Origin: Theobroma cacao
Taxonomy: Eukaryota; Streptophyta; Magnoliopsida; Malvales; Malvaceae
DNA length: 64,000 bases
Assembly (NCBI RefSeq): GCF_000208745.1
Contig: NC_030854.1
Span: forward strand, 26,828,289 to 26,892,288
Reading direction: 5' to 3'
In this document: piece by piece, positions 23,275 to 36,300 of the stretch
Numbering within the stretch: position 1 is the stretch's first letter
Layout of the letters: each line of letters starts with the position of its first letter
Notes under the pieces: generated by a model
The model's input: the letters and a program-made list of their open reading frames with translations, nothing else
What the model was told of the DNA's origin: nothing
Database searches by the model: none
Position numbers and translations under genes: made by a program

Positions 23275-24053
23275 CTTTTGTTCGTTTGTTGTATTTTTTC
23301 CTGTTTTCATTGTTTGTACTACAAATTATACTCTAGCATGCATGGACAGTCATCAAATATTTTTCATCTTTTTTCATTAATATAATCTCCTTTTGGTTGA
23401 GAAAAAAAATGTAAGTGTATGCATAAATTAAGGCTTCCCATAGAAAAAAAAAGCGGTTTCCTTATCATGTTCTTGAACATTGGTTTATTGTGGATATATG
23501 AAAAGATAAGACACATTATGTGTCAAAAAAAGGGGTTCTTTTAGCATGTGTAAAACATTGATATTTTCTTCCTAAGCATGTGAAAGCAAGACTAATCGTC
23601 AGGGAAAAATGTTCCTTAAGCATAAGCTTTTGGATAGGTGAAGGAGTACGGACTGTGTAGGCCTAATGTGGAGGAACTTATAGTCATTTAGCATGTGCTC
23701 AAGCTCACCATGCGAGATTTACTCCTTTGACATGAGTGAGAATGTTCTTGGTTATCAAAAAACATGGATTGATTTGCCACTATTGCATTTTAAATATCGT
23801 TAGCCTAATCCTTGAAAGGTATGTAAACAACTCGATAATTAAGGACTAAGTGTAGCCATAAGCATAAACATGAGCATTGGCATTTTCATGTTACAAAGAT
23901 GTTTGTGTGGACTGCGAGTCGATAAGATGTAAAAATATATACATGCATACATATATATATATATATATTTTGCCAAACATTATTTCTGTTTTGAGTTGTT
24001 GATCAGCAGGGGGGTTGCTTCCGAATCCATCTAATCCCTTCTTCTTAATTTAC
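23275..24053. other. Region downstream of the peptidase gene
   Basis: No coding homology was found. On the minus strand this is the 3' flank, and probably the 3' UTR, of the peptidase gene. An (AT)n run at 23951-23968 lies about 85 bp beyond the stop codon. The part near 23280-23400 resembles the T-rich tail of a LINE. I could not fix a polyadenylation site. Confidence 0.4.
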
Positions 24054-24305
24054 TTATAGCTTCATATTACTAAAGCTTCCTTTAAACGAACCATAATGAG
24101 GTTGTGATCTTCTAAAACTCAAGATATCATCAATTCGAAGGGAATGCATTTGAAGTGGTTCACTTTTCTCTGATCTGTATTCAGATAGATGCTTCTTTCC
24201 GTATACACGCACACTTAGTGTCTTCTTTCGATGTGAACCAACTTTTATATATTCATTGAAAAAATCAATGAATTCTTGTTGTGTAACCTGTCTTAATGCT
24301 TCAAC
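24054..24305 (-). CDS. Peptidase terminal exon
   Basis: 83 codons and TAA. It starts VEALRQVTQQEFIDFFNEYI and ends GSFKGSFSNMKL. The acceptor is TTGAGCAG|GTT. Family members recalled from memory end in -KL tripeptides (AKL in human, PKL in Arabidopsis), so MKL may be a non-canonical type-1 peroxisomal signal. Confidence 0.92.
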   Translation of the reverse strand, partial: VEALRQVTQQEFIDFFNEYIKVGSHRKKTLSVRVYGKKHLSEYRSEKSEPLQMHSLRIDDILSFRRSQPHYGSFKGSFSNMKL

Positions 24306-27300
24306 CTGCTCAAATACAAATTGTGAGATCATAAAACTATTTTTTAGTTAAAATATTTATATCATGTATCAAAACTTTCATCTTAATTAGCCTATAAATC
24401 ACCTACATGTATTTTGTTCCTGACAATGTCACGTACAGTAAAAGTGAAACGGATTTTGTTCTTTCTTTTACTTAATAAGTAAAAATCTAAAGAGAGTTAC
24501 TTACCTCGGCTTCTCTCCTATCAAACTTGAGGGTGCCATTGATAATCTCCCGCCAGTAAAATCCAGATTCTTCCCGTAGGTTCTTGTGCTTCTCCAGTTT
24601 TATATCAATCAATGCATTTACATTTCTCTATACAGTAAGTTAAAAAGAAAAAGTTAGTAACCTAAAATCATAAGAATTTGAGAGAAATATTTGATGCATT
24701 AATCAAGTACATTTACTCGAAAAAAAATATTCAACTGTCCAAAACTCTCCTTCCAAACTTAGCAAATTCATGACAAATAACATATATAAATGTTAAATAA
24801 ATCCTAAATTCGCATATGACCGTTCTAAACCACATGTAAACTAATTCCCAGATCTCATATATGGAAGATAGAACACCAAATAATTAAATAATGTAACATA
24901 CCTGTTAGAGCTATTAAAATCATTGTTAATTACAAATGGAATCTAGGACAAATTCCTAAGTTAGGGCTAAGGTCTTTCTCTTCACTCTCCTCCTTTAGAC
25001 AGCTCTTAATGGATAAATCCATGCATTAGGAGTGAAGTGGAGACCAAGCCATATTTACATAAAACCCTGATAGGATCCATCATCATGGGTTCCATTGGAT
25101 TGAGGCCTATATATAGCGTCTACCGCACTGGCTCAAATGAGATGCATAAAATCCGGACCACTCTAACTTAATTAGACTTACTTACATGTTTCCATTAAGA
25201 CTAAATCAAAATTTCAATTAATGGCAGCTCACGTTTATGGAAAATTCTAACAGTTTTTGCTTTTTCATGAATAGAGAACAAAATATTTAGCTGTTATGAA
25301 TAAAAAAAAGAATGATTTCCTTCATATGGAAACTTTATGTGAATTATGTTTTACTTCTTAACTGTTGACTTAATTTATGCATAGTTCTAAACATATCACA
25401 ATTAAAAAGGATAAAACTTAAGAAATGCAATAACAAATTCTCAAACATGAGAAAACCAATAATAAGAACACATTCACATGTAATTTGGCAGTTCATTTTC
25501 CTTTTTCTAATTTAAAATATATTTACAATTTTTGGCCTGAATTATACTTGCCATATATCCTACAAGTTGTTTCGTACTTATATCTGAAAAAAATTAACTA
25601 CATATTGATATTTAGACTTTAAAATATCAGAAAACAAAAGAGCTACCTGTTCTCTTTTTTCTGCTTAAGATACCATATTCACAAATTATTACCTTAATTA
25701 GACTTCTTCGATGTAGGCTAGAGCCGATTTTTTTACCTTTGTTATGTTCGTTAAAACAATGTCCACTACATATAGAGAAAACAATCATTATGTGCAATTG
25801 AAAATTTTCCATCTTACCCTAAATTCATCGTTGGTCATTTCATTAATTTTGTTCTCAAACATCTCGAGGAATGCCTCAACCCTCGAATCAATGTCTCTTG
25901 GATTCTGTTAAAAATGCCCAAGCTCTTTAGAAGATGAATTAAAAAATTAAGCAATGTAATTAAGGCAATAAGTTAATTACAAGGGTCCCCCCTCTCATTT
26001 TCATCCATCCAAGTTTAAAGCAATACAAAATATAGGATGAGAAAGCTACTACCAAAAACTCATGTATAAACAAACAAAATTAAAAAGGACCACACTACGT
26101 ACCTTCACTGTAGATTGAATAAGGAATACCACTCCATGAATTCCAAAATCAATCCTAATGAGAGAAAATTAGTAAAACGAAAGATAAACTTCTTGCTTCT
26201 CAAATTGAATATATATAAATATATATATACATATATATATATTTATATTAAAGATTTCCCAAAATTATATTTGTAGGCCATTTTTAAATGCAAATAACTC
26301 CCTAGTCTTTTTTTTAACTTTTTGATAATAGTAACTATTGAACATCAAATTCAATTGCATAAAAACATGTATTATCAACTTTAACATAGTAAAATGAAAA
26401 ATGAAAGTCAAATCGGAGTATAACATTCATGTATGATTACATTTATTCTTATACCTTCTATAGAAATCATTTATGTACCCAAGTTGCTCAATAGAACTAA
26501 GCTGATGATAGGCTGGTTCCTTTGCAATAAGGCAAAAAAGCTGAAGTTTCACATTCAATATAAAATCATCTCGATGAACCTAACATCCAAACACTATTCA
26601 CATTAAAATTGCATGAAAAGTTAGATAAAATGGTAGCCTTACCTTAAAACAAATAAAAAAACACAAACAATATATAGGAGATTGAATAAGGGAAATGGGG
26701 CAAGTATAGATTAAGTAAAGATAATGATCTAATAAAATAATCTAACTTAAAGTTCGTTAGTTGCAAGCGGTGTATAATTCCACAATTAATATACGTCACA
26801 TATATATAAGCGTCAATTCATTTTTTTTCCTTGATTTACAGCTATATAACCATGGATATATTGAGGCTGAAAAAATTAGACTTTCTTTGCTTATCACTAA
26901 GGGTTTGTGTTTTGTTTTTCCTATCTTTCTTATGCAAAAGTTGTTATAAAGTATAATTAAGTAAACGATGATCAAAAACAAAATCATATTTAGTTAATTA
27001 AAAAGGTAAAGATGGTTTTCTTAGTACATATCATGAAACCCATCGCACCTTGAATCACAAAAAGAAGTCTCTTTCATATATCTTATCATTTTATAAGTTA
27101 TGAATTATTTTCCTATCATTCCACGAGTTGAAATTGAGATTTTTGGGTACAGAGTTCGGAACGCAGACAAGTGTAGTTAAAATGTGATACTAATCATATA
27201 AAAGTAATTTTATTAAAATGTATATAAAGTTAAATCATGTATTTTGTTATCTCTAGATTTATCGATAGTCAGGTGACCTGCTAGGTTCATGGGTAGGAAT

Positions 27301-30300
27301 GTCAATGAATAAGGTATCTGCTAATTTTGAAATACCCGAATTCGAACCCAATTAATAAATGGGATACTTGAACCCTACAATTACTCAAATATTTTTTAAA
27401 TTTATCATCCTAACTCGAACCATAATACATACTCACTACTCGATAATTATTTGAATCTATTTAAAAACTCAATTATGTAAAAAAATTATTAAAATACTCT
27501 TCATGGATACCCAATTATCCGAATCCATACCTGTCTCTATATATAATAATATTTTTATCCATATTCCATATAATTTACTAATAATTAAATTTATAAAAGT
27601 ACACAAACAATAAAATTTAAATTTAAATAATCAAAAACAAATATCTCAAATATCAACTTAAATAACTAAAAACAAATATCCAAACAACAACTTAGACAAC
27701 ATTACAAGTTTAATTAAATATATGGGTTTATTCTTAATTACATGAAATTAAAAAAAATAGTTAGATTTGAAAACTGTTCTAATCTCACAACTTTTCTTTA
27801 GGTATATATTTTATAAGTTTATATAAATAAAGGTAGACGTATTATAATTAATAATTTTATAAGTTATAATTTTTGTAACGTTAATACAAAATAGAAAGTA
27901 AATATGTTTATATTTAAAGTATATATTTAAAAACTATATATATTAGTAAATATATTTTTTATAAATTAACACAATATATAGAGTATATATATTAAAAGAT
28001 ATTGCAAGTTAATTAATAATCATAGCTTCATGAATTAATTTAATTAACAATATTGGTTTGTTTTTAATTATATGAAATTAAAAAAAATATAATCGGGTTC
28101 GGGTATTGGGTACCTAAGGGGTGGTAATTGAATCCTACCTGAACCCAATGTGGGTAGTAAAATTACTATCCAAACCTTACCCAAACTCGACTATAGAGAA
28201 TCCTAATCTTATAAAACTAGGTCGAATACCTACAAGTACCCTGTAATAGGGTACCCATTGCTATCCTTAGTCACGAGCCTACCCCAACTTAAATCAAGCG
28301 TTGGATCCCTACCCAAGTTGGGGACATTATTATACGAATAAAATTAATTTGACTGAATTTAAATTCTAAAATATATTTAAAATATTAAATATTTAATTTC
28401 ATTCCAAATGCTTTTTTTTTTCGTTTCTATAAGTAAAGGTAGGTGACAAAAGTAACAACTAAATGTAGTCTTAGTTTTCACAATTAATTAAAAGAAATAT
28501 ACTATTTCATAAAGTTGTTATTTATTATGCCCCATTTGTGAGAGTTTCAATTAATTAACTCTAAGTTAAGCTTGAAGCTATACTATTCTTATTTTTATTG
28601 CCATTTTTCACTATTCTTAGAATCTCTTAAGAAAGGGTTTTTTTTTTTCTTTACGGTAGCATTCAAAAATATGCACATAAAGTAAGATCTTCTTTAGACT
28701 TTAATTTTATTTTATTTTTTTGTGTTTATGTAAATTCGGAGGTAAGGTTATGTCCCCCTCCCATATGTACGTTCTTATTTTCTTTATTAACAAAACATTA
28801 ACAGGGTAGCTGAGCTTTGCGAGAATATTCCAGCATAAAAGAAAAAAAAAACTCTAAGTTAAGCTTAAAGCTAAATTTTAAAGGTCCATAGCAATAAGAG
28901 ACAAGAAAGCTAAGAATATGTTATAGGAAATGTTAAACTTTGATAATTTAGTAGTAACTAGAAGGGATCAAAGTTATATAGATATATATAATTACCTGAA
29001 TATAATGGAGTAGGGCGGAATTCTCATTATTTGGATTTAGGCCCTGAATAGAGTAGAGGTAACTCACGCCTCTTCCAAATTTAACAACTTCATTTGTAAG
29101 ATGTAGGGATGGAAATAATGGTTGGCATTTAGGGTTTGAACCTCCAAAGAAAATGGATTCAACATGTTGAATTATCGAAATCGCTTCATCACGTTCCATG
29201 TTTCCTAATTAACAAGCAAAAATTAATGTCAAAACCAACAATGTGATTATATATATATATTGAAAGAACAGTGTGATTATATCAATATACAGGCACATCC
29301 GTAGTGTATATATTTTCCAAATTCAATATATTATGAAGACTCTTATTAAAACATGATTCATAAACTACCACTCACACACATTGGAATTAACTGTTTAGTT
29401 TTTGGTTTGTTACTTGGGGGTTTTGTATTCTTGGAACATTTTATAAATCTCCATTGGCTGAAAAAAAACCATAAATCATGAAATTGTTTAAAAAGCTTAG
29501 AGGTATCAATGGGCTGAGTTGGGGCATTGTTTTTTTTTTTTAGATCTGAGCCTGATTCAATTAACTTATTTTTATTAATAAATATTATTTTTTATTATAT
29601 TTAATTTTTTAAAATATATTAAAAAATTAAAATATTGATATAAAATATTATTTTATTATTTTAATAATAATATAACAATTAAATTGGCAGGTCAATTTGG
29701 GCTTGAACTTGGCTTTAGAAAGCATAAATTTGGGTCATTATTCTTCTCTAGGAAGATGGGATGATAAGGCTATCAGAGAACTGGTGAGTGATAGACAGAT
29801 TTTAAGGATCCTATTATAGATGGGAGATCCACGTTGGCTAGCTAGCTTGTACTCCATCTTTGTGGACAACCTTAGCAAGAGAACACCATGATCAGCGATC
29901 AAGGGAGCGCTTGAAGAGTTTGTCAGGGTCATCAATGAGTTTGTTTCTAAATGAAGTCTATAAGATAAGGTAGCGTTTGGTATGAGAAAAATTGTAGCAC
30001 ATTCTCTGTAATGTGTTCAATTAAATTACATTACAGTATTTGTTTTTGCAACAAACCATTACAATGTAAGATTACAATACAATCATATAGTATTGCATTT
30101 TACAATATTTTTAAAAATATTTTTACCTTTCAACTTTGTTATTTTGTTAAAAACATTTTCAATGTTATAATTTGATTTTTATATAGATTTCGGGAGATGT
30201 CTTTTTATTATTCTCATTAGTCATGGTGACTGTAATAAAATTTATATTACTTTTTAAAAGAAAAAATTAAGATAATATATATAATATAAAAAATTATATT

Positions 30301-33300
30301 AAAAAATAAAAATAAAATATATAAGGTTATAATAAGAAATAAAAAAAATATATGACATTAAAAATATATTTAAGATATCACATTATAAAAAAATTAATAA
30401 TAAAAAAAATACAATATATTAAACTTACATTTTAATAAATAGGAGTAATTTTAAAAATTGACATTACATTCTTAGTAAAGTATTTGTAAACCAAAGCAAT
30501 GTCATCTTTTTTGCATTTTAATCATTATTTTGCTTATATACTAAACACTGCAATGTTATCTTCCTTACAATCACATTACTAACAATCATATTACTTGTAA
30601 TCACATTACATTATAAAATACCAAAACGCCACCTAAGGGAGCAGCAAACTTGGCATTTGTGAGGTACACAGAAAAGCATAAACTAGAGAATGCAATCAAA
30701 TGGGTTAACCACTAGTGGATCGATGGAAGACGTCTCATAATTAAGAGAAAGGAACCACTAAAGAAGAATGCAAATGGCGCGAGAATGAGCACTAAGGAAG
30801 AACCAAGATGGAAACAAAGCACTTAGAGGAATGATGGTCAAACTTTCAAGGAGGTTATTGTAAGAAAGAACCAAAAAGGTTATGGTTGTAAAGGGGAGGT
30901 AAAAGATCTAATAAGAAGAGAGAAAGGTCTTGAGAAGGCCTAAAGGCTATGGTGGGTAAAGAAAAAATTGAAGGGAAATAAGAACAAAAGCAAACACATC
31001 AAGTAGATGAGCAAAAGAAGGATCAAAAGATTGTTAATGTCCAAGCAACCATCCCAGATGAAGAGATGGAATGGGTGAGTTGCAGTGCAATGGGGAGCTT
31101 TAAGAAAAAGATAGCATGAAATGTGATGCAAACGAAGCTAGCTAATGAAGGGATTGATGTTTGGGTAAGAATACTAGAAGGCTTGATAGTTCTCCTAACA
31201 TTGGAGGAATAAGGAATGATGAAAACAATCTTAGAGTGCTATATGGAACTTTTTGAGGTTTGGTTGAAGTTAATGGTTCTAGTAGCTTATGCAAGTTGAG
31301 AAAGAGAAATTGGCATTTGGGTTAGATTGTGTGAAATCCCTTTACAAGTTTGGCACTCACTACCTTCAAAGTCATTGCAAAATTGTTGGAGAAAATTCAT
31401 TGGAGTTGATAAAAGCACCTATAAATTAGAGAGGTTTGATCAAGCACTCGTGCCTGTTAAGGTTAAAAGTAGAGCAAACCATCCTAGTAAGGTGAGTGTA
31501 GAGGTTAAAGGTCAAGTGTTCAACATCCTAGTAACTATAATGGGGATGGAAAGGAATTGTGGGTTGGAATGCTATTTTAAAGGTAAGGAAATCGTTCAAT
31601 CTGTGGAAGAGAATAAGCATGTAGAGATGGGTCATAGTAGTGATGATGGAAAGGAAAGAAAAAGGCAGAAAGTGTCATTGAATAGAGGGCACAAGGAATA
31701 AGACAACCCAATGATCAAATATTGTCAAGCGAGAAAAATAGAAGGTCTAGAGATTTTTGCAAAAAAGCTCAAAGGAGTATATAGAAGTAAAGGGACAAAA
31801 GACAATGGGCATCAACAAGTGTTCTCAAAAGATGTGGTCTATAGGCTACCAAACATTGATAGAAACAAGGGATGGTACTAAAGAAGAGAAAAAGCATGGA
31901 GAAAGAGGGATACAAGAACAGAGAAAAGCTAACTCACCAAGTTTAATACTGAAAAAAGGGAGAAGAAAGAAGATAATTTTGGAATAGAGAAAGAGAGTCA
32001 AGATAGAAAGTTGTTGGGAATGACAAAACACTATGAATAGAAGTCAATGGAGGAAACTAGAGAAGAGTCAAGTTAGGAATATAAAATGGCAAAGAAAAGG
32101 GCCTTGAAGTCAAGTCTTGTGGGGCTCAATGGTAATGAACAAAGAAAGGACAAAAGTCCACATAGGTTGAATTATGGGGTTTGGAGCTCAGAGATGAGAA
32201 ACCCATGCACAATAAAGGGCATAGAATTAAGCCTATGCACAGATAAGAGCAATGTGGAACGTAGGTTGAAGGAAGATGATGTGGGCTTTTTAAGGGTTAG
32301 AAATAAATTTGAAGGCAAGGCTTAGAGTAATGACCTAATCAATGGATCAGATGAGATGAAAAAATGGCTTAAGGGTAATGCTCAAGTTAAAACAAAAAAC
32401 GGCCTCGCATAGGGAACGCCATTAAAATGAGAAAGTAGAGGAAAAAATCAAATGGAAAAAGGAAAGAACGATGAAAGTGATCAAAAGAGTGAGACTGAGA
32501 TGAGAGAAAAACAAAAAGAAGGGTATCCGAGGAAGAAATAGAGGAAAGTAGAGAAAATAAGGAAATTTGTATTCGGGAATATGAGTGAGATGAAGGTGAT
32601 AATGATCGATTGGACAGAAAAGTTGAAGAGGAACGGGGGAAGATTAAGTTACTTAAGAGTAAGAGGGGGGAAAGGTAGTGCTACTAGGTATTTGCTAGTG
32701 ATGGTAAGTGAACAAAAATGCAAAAGTTGAAGTGGGGGAGAAATAGAATGAAAGCAAGAAGGGATATTTGATGAGTGGAACAACATCTTCAAGAGCGAGG
32801 TCAAGCAACAGTAGAAAGAAACAAAGAAGGATGAAGAACGAAGAACAAGTGGGATAATGTAGCATAAGGAAGAGTGGAATTGGTGAAGGCTATGAGTCAG
32901 ATGCAAAAATTAGTAAATGAAACTTGGTACTCATAAAAGAGGTAGAAGAGATTTGGGAATTGAGTAAAAAGTTATGAATAAATTTCTTAAAAAACAAAAA
33001 GGAGGTGATATCACGAATTATTGAGTTGGATTCAAAAAATGGGAGTTAAAGAAGGTTGTTAGTTCAAGATGAGTAGCTGTGCCTTGTCCTGGATGACAAG
33101 TACAAGGGTGGCGGCCCATGGAAGATGTTCACTTAGAGCTTTTGTTAAAAAAAGGTGCCTTTTGGCTTTGATGATCTATTTTTGATTAGAAAATACCCTT
33201 ATGAGTTAAAAAGTTTCCCCTTTTTTGCACTTTCTTTAATTTGCTATTTATATGGTTTGGTTAATGTTGTGGGGTTGTGAATTTCTGTTTGGTTTTTTGT

Positions 33301-36300
33301 TTATTAGCTGAGTTTAGGGTTCGACATACCCTATCGATGATTTGGCCTTTTGTATGGTTAGAGGAAAAAGTGGGACAACCTGCAAGTTAGATCATAGAGG
33401 AATTTTGGTGTGGTTAAATCTTCAAAGAGTTTGGCAAGTTGAGAAAAGCATTTGGAAACTAAAGAAGACAACGGGAGAGAAGACAATGGTGTTGGCATAG
33501 TAGTGCAATCAAGCTTCTTTTGTGCTTCTTTAAGTTGTTGTTGGGTTTTGTTCTAGGTGTAGTTTTTTCAGTAGCTTCGGTTCGTTTTCTTTATCTTTTG
33601 ATCATCATATTTAGGTCTTCACTAGTCCTTTGGAAAGGTTTTCTGTTTTTTGAGCTTTGAAGGAATTTTACAAGGATGTGCATTTGATTGGTGCTGCCAA
33701 TTGCTTTTTCAGCAGCCACTTTGTTTTTGCAAGTGTTTAAGCTTATGTTTCACCAAAGCTAGATTTTTTATGCCCACAAAGTCTTAGACTAACACAGTTC
33801 AAGACTTATTATGACATACTAACTTATATAGGTCAATAATAAAATCTGTTTTTCAAAAAAAAAATTCAGGTCGTCTCATGGACAATTCTAATAAAGCTTT
33901 AACTTATTTTTTTTAGAGAAATTATATATATGTGTGTGTGTGTCTGTGCACATACACATATGTATAATATAATAAAATATAATATAAAATTTTTGTTTGA
34001 TTTCTTCCTTTTATATTAATGCAACATGGGAAAGAAACATAGAACGAACCTGCTATGAAACACTCCAAAAGAACCCTCGAGAACATAATAGGAGTAAATT
34101 TGACAAGGTCTTCTACTTCCAAATGAGGTAAAACATCAAGTTTCTCCTTCCAAGGCCACCTTATATCCCTCAATATTAATGAGCAGTACTCTATAGCCAG
34201 CAGAGAGGGATTTTCATATTTGAAGTTGTTAATGCCCTTTGTTGTCATTTCCTGATAAAGAGAAGAAACAACATGAAAGGTATAAAACAAAAGGTTATAA
34301 ACACATACAGTTAATACTTGCCATAATGATGATACTTTTCATATCAGATGTTTTATTAGCTACGAAGCCAAGAAGTTAATTTCTGTTTTTTTTTTTTATG
34401 TGAATTTGCAACCATGGTCAACACCAATCTGGAGCAGTTAAGTTGAAACGTGCTGAAAGCTCTGCAAACCTTAATTGGCTTTAAAGTTAGTCAAAATTTT
34501 GGAATTTCCAAAGTTGCTGGATAGGCATATCTAGATAGTTATGGACTCATTCAAAAGATACTGCACCATGAAATGACTACCTAAACGACTATGTAAGGTA
34601 GCTCAACATAGATACGCATAAGTAGCGATTTACGAACCCAACAATCAAGCCAATCCATTGGAATTTTGAGTTCAACCTCTCTTGCCTCAAACCACCTGAA
34701 TGGAACCCATTTTGGTAGCCAGCACCAATGTAGGAGCCGCAGCCAAAACCAAGCATCTATTGGGAAGACACCCAAGACCCGTTTGACTTTAGTGATTACT
34801 CTGACCAAAATGACTTCTTCATTAATGAGCTAAGATGGGGCCCAATCAAACACTCAAAGAAACAATTCAAATAAAGATACCAATTAATAAATAAGATATT
34901 GTACGTTACAAATACTCTAATATTATTTAAATTTATTATCTTAATCTGAATCTTAATATATAATCACTATCTGATAATTACCTGAATCCATTTAAAAAAT
35001 TGATTATATAAAAAAAATTATTAAAATGTTCTTTATGGGTACTTAATTATTCGAACTAGCATATATACTCATATCTATATACAATAATATTTTCATCCGT
35101 ATTTCATATAATTTATTGATAATTAAATTTACAAAAGCACACAAACAATGAAATTTAAATTTAAATAATCAAAAACAAATATCTCAAATATCAACTTAAA
35201 TAATTAAAACAAATATCCAAACAACAACTTAAACAACATTACAAATTTAATTAACTATATGAATTTGTCCTTAATTACATGCAATTAAAAAAATAATTAA
35301 GTTTCAAAACTATTCTAATATCACAACTTCTCTTTAAGTATATATCTTATAAGTTTACATAAATAGAGATATATATATTATTATTAATAATTTTATAAGT
35401 TATAATTTTTATAACGTTAATATAAAATAAAAAGTAAATATATTTATATTTAAAGTAGATATACTAAAAGCCTATAATATAATAGTAATTATATTCATTA
35501 CAAATTAACACAATATATAACATATAGGTATTAAAAAATATTACAAATTAATTAACAATCATAATTTCATGAATTAATTTAATTAATAATATAAATTTAT
35601 CTTTAATTATATAAAATTAAAAAAAATTAATCAAATTTAGATATCGAGTACTTAAAAGGTGATACTCGATCTCGATACAAGTAATAAAATTATTACTCAA
35701 ATCCTACCGAACATGATTATAGAGTATCCTAATTTTATATAACTAAGTTAGATAATCACAAATACCCATTGCCATTGCCATAGCCAATTCTAGCCAAGCA
35801 TCTTGTAATGCTTCTCAACCAAACACTATGAACCAAAACATTCCCGTTGAACAATAAATTTATGGTCTCCCATCGAAATTGGCTTGAACATTTAGGATAT
35901 GATTTTACTCCAACAGCAAATAAATCTCATCTTGACCTCCTAAATGACAGCACTTAAGGAAATTTTTAGATTAAAATATTTTGAATTAAGTGTATCAGTG
36001 TGATTAAGTATGTTAATTGTGACATGTTAAATATGCGTGCTTGGCCTGTCTTACATTAAATGGCATGACGTTTGTCTTTTTGTTGTACTCCACAAACGAG
36101 CCTTCATCAAAAGACAAGAAAAGCGCATCAAGAGAAGTGTCACCTTGACAATTGTGCCATGTAAAAAAATTGTACTATAAGACGAAATTTACTTGCTTTT
36201 AATATTTATTTTAGAATCTACTTTATTAAATATACAAGCTTTTTCTTTATGTCTTGTCGAGTTACTTTCGCCCATATAATGAATAGTAACATTGTGTCCT

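Larger units (their letters stand above)
29738..33866 (+). mobile_element. LINE-3: ORF1-bearing LINE without ORF2
   Basis: The plus strand carries a broken ORF1. RRM text reads FVDNLSKRTP (29865-29900), and AFVRYTEKHKLENAIKWVN follows after a MITE at 30650-30710. Next is a middle block IPDEEMEWVSCSAM and RILEGLIVLLTLEE (31050-31210), matching 8170-8340 of LINE-4. The DUF4283-like end is open at 31327-31701 (CEIPLQVWHSLP, RFDQALVPVKVKS). A basic, Lys/Glu-rich tail follows to about 33060. Then comes a T-rich 3' region ending in an A-run at 33858-33866. No endonuclease or RT was found. It is antisense to the host gene. Confidence 0.7.

Noticed and set aside
26796..26987. Short minus-strand frame in a peptidase intron
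   Set aside because: It is AT-rich with an Ile/Leu/Lys composition typical of non-coding plant DNA, and no homology was seen.
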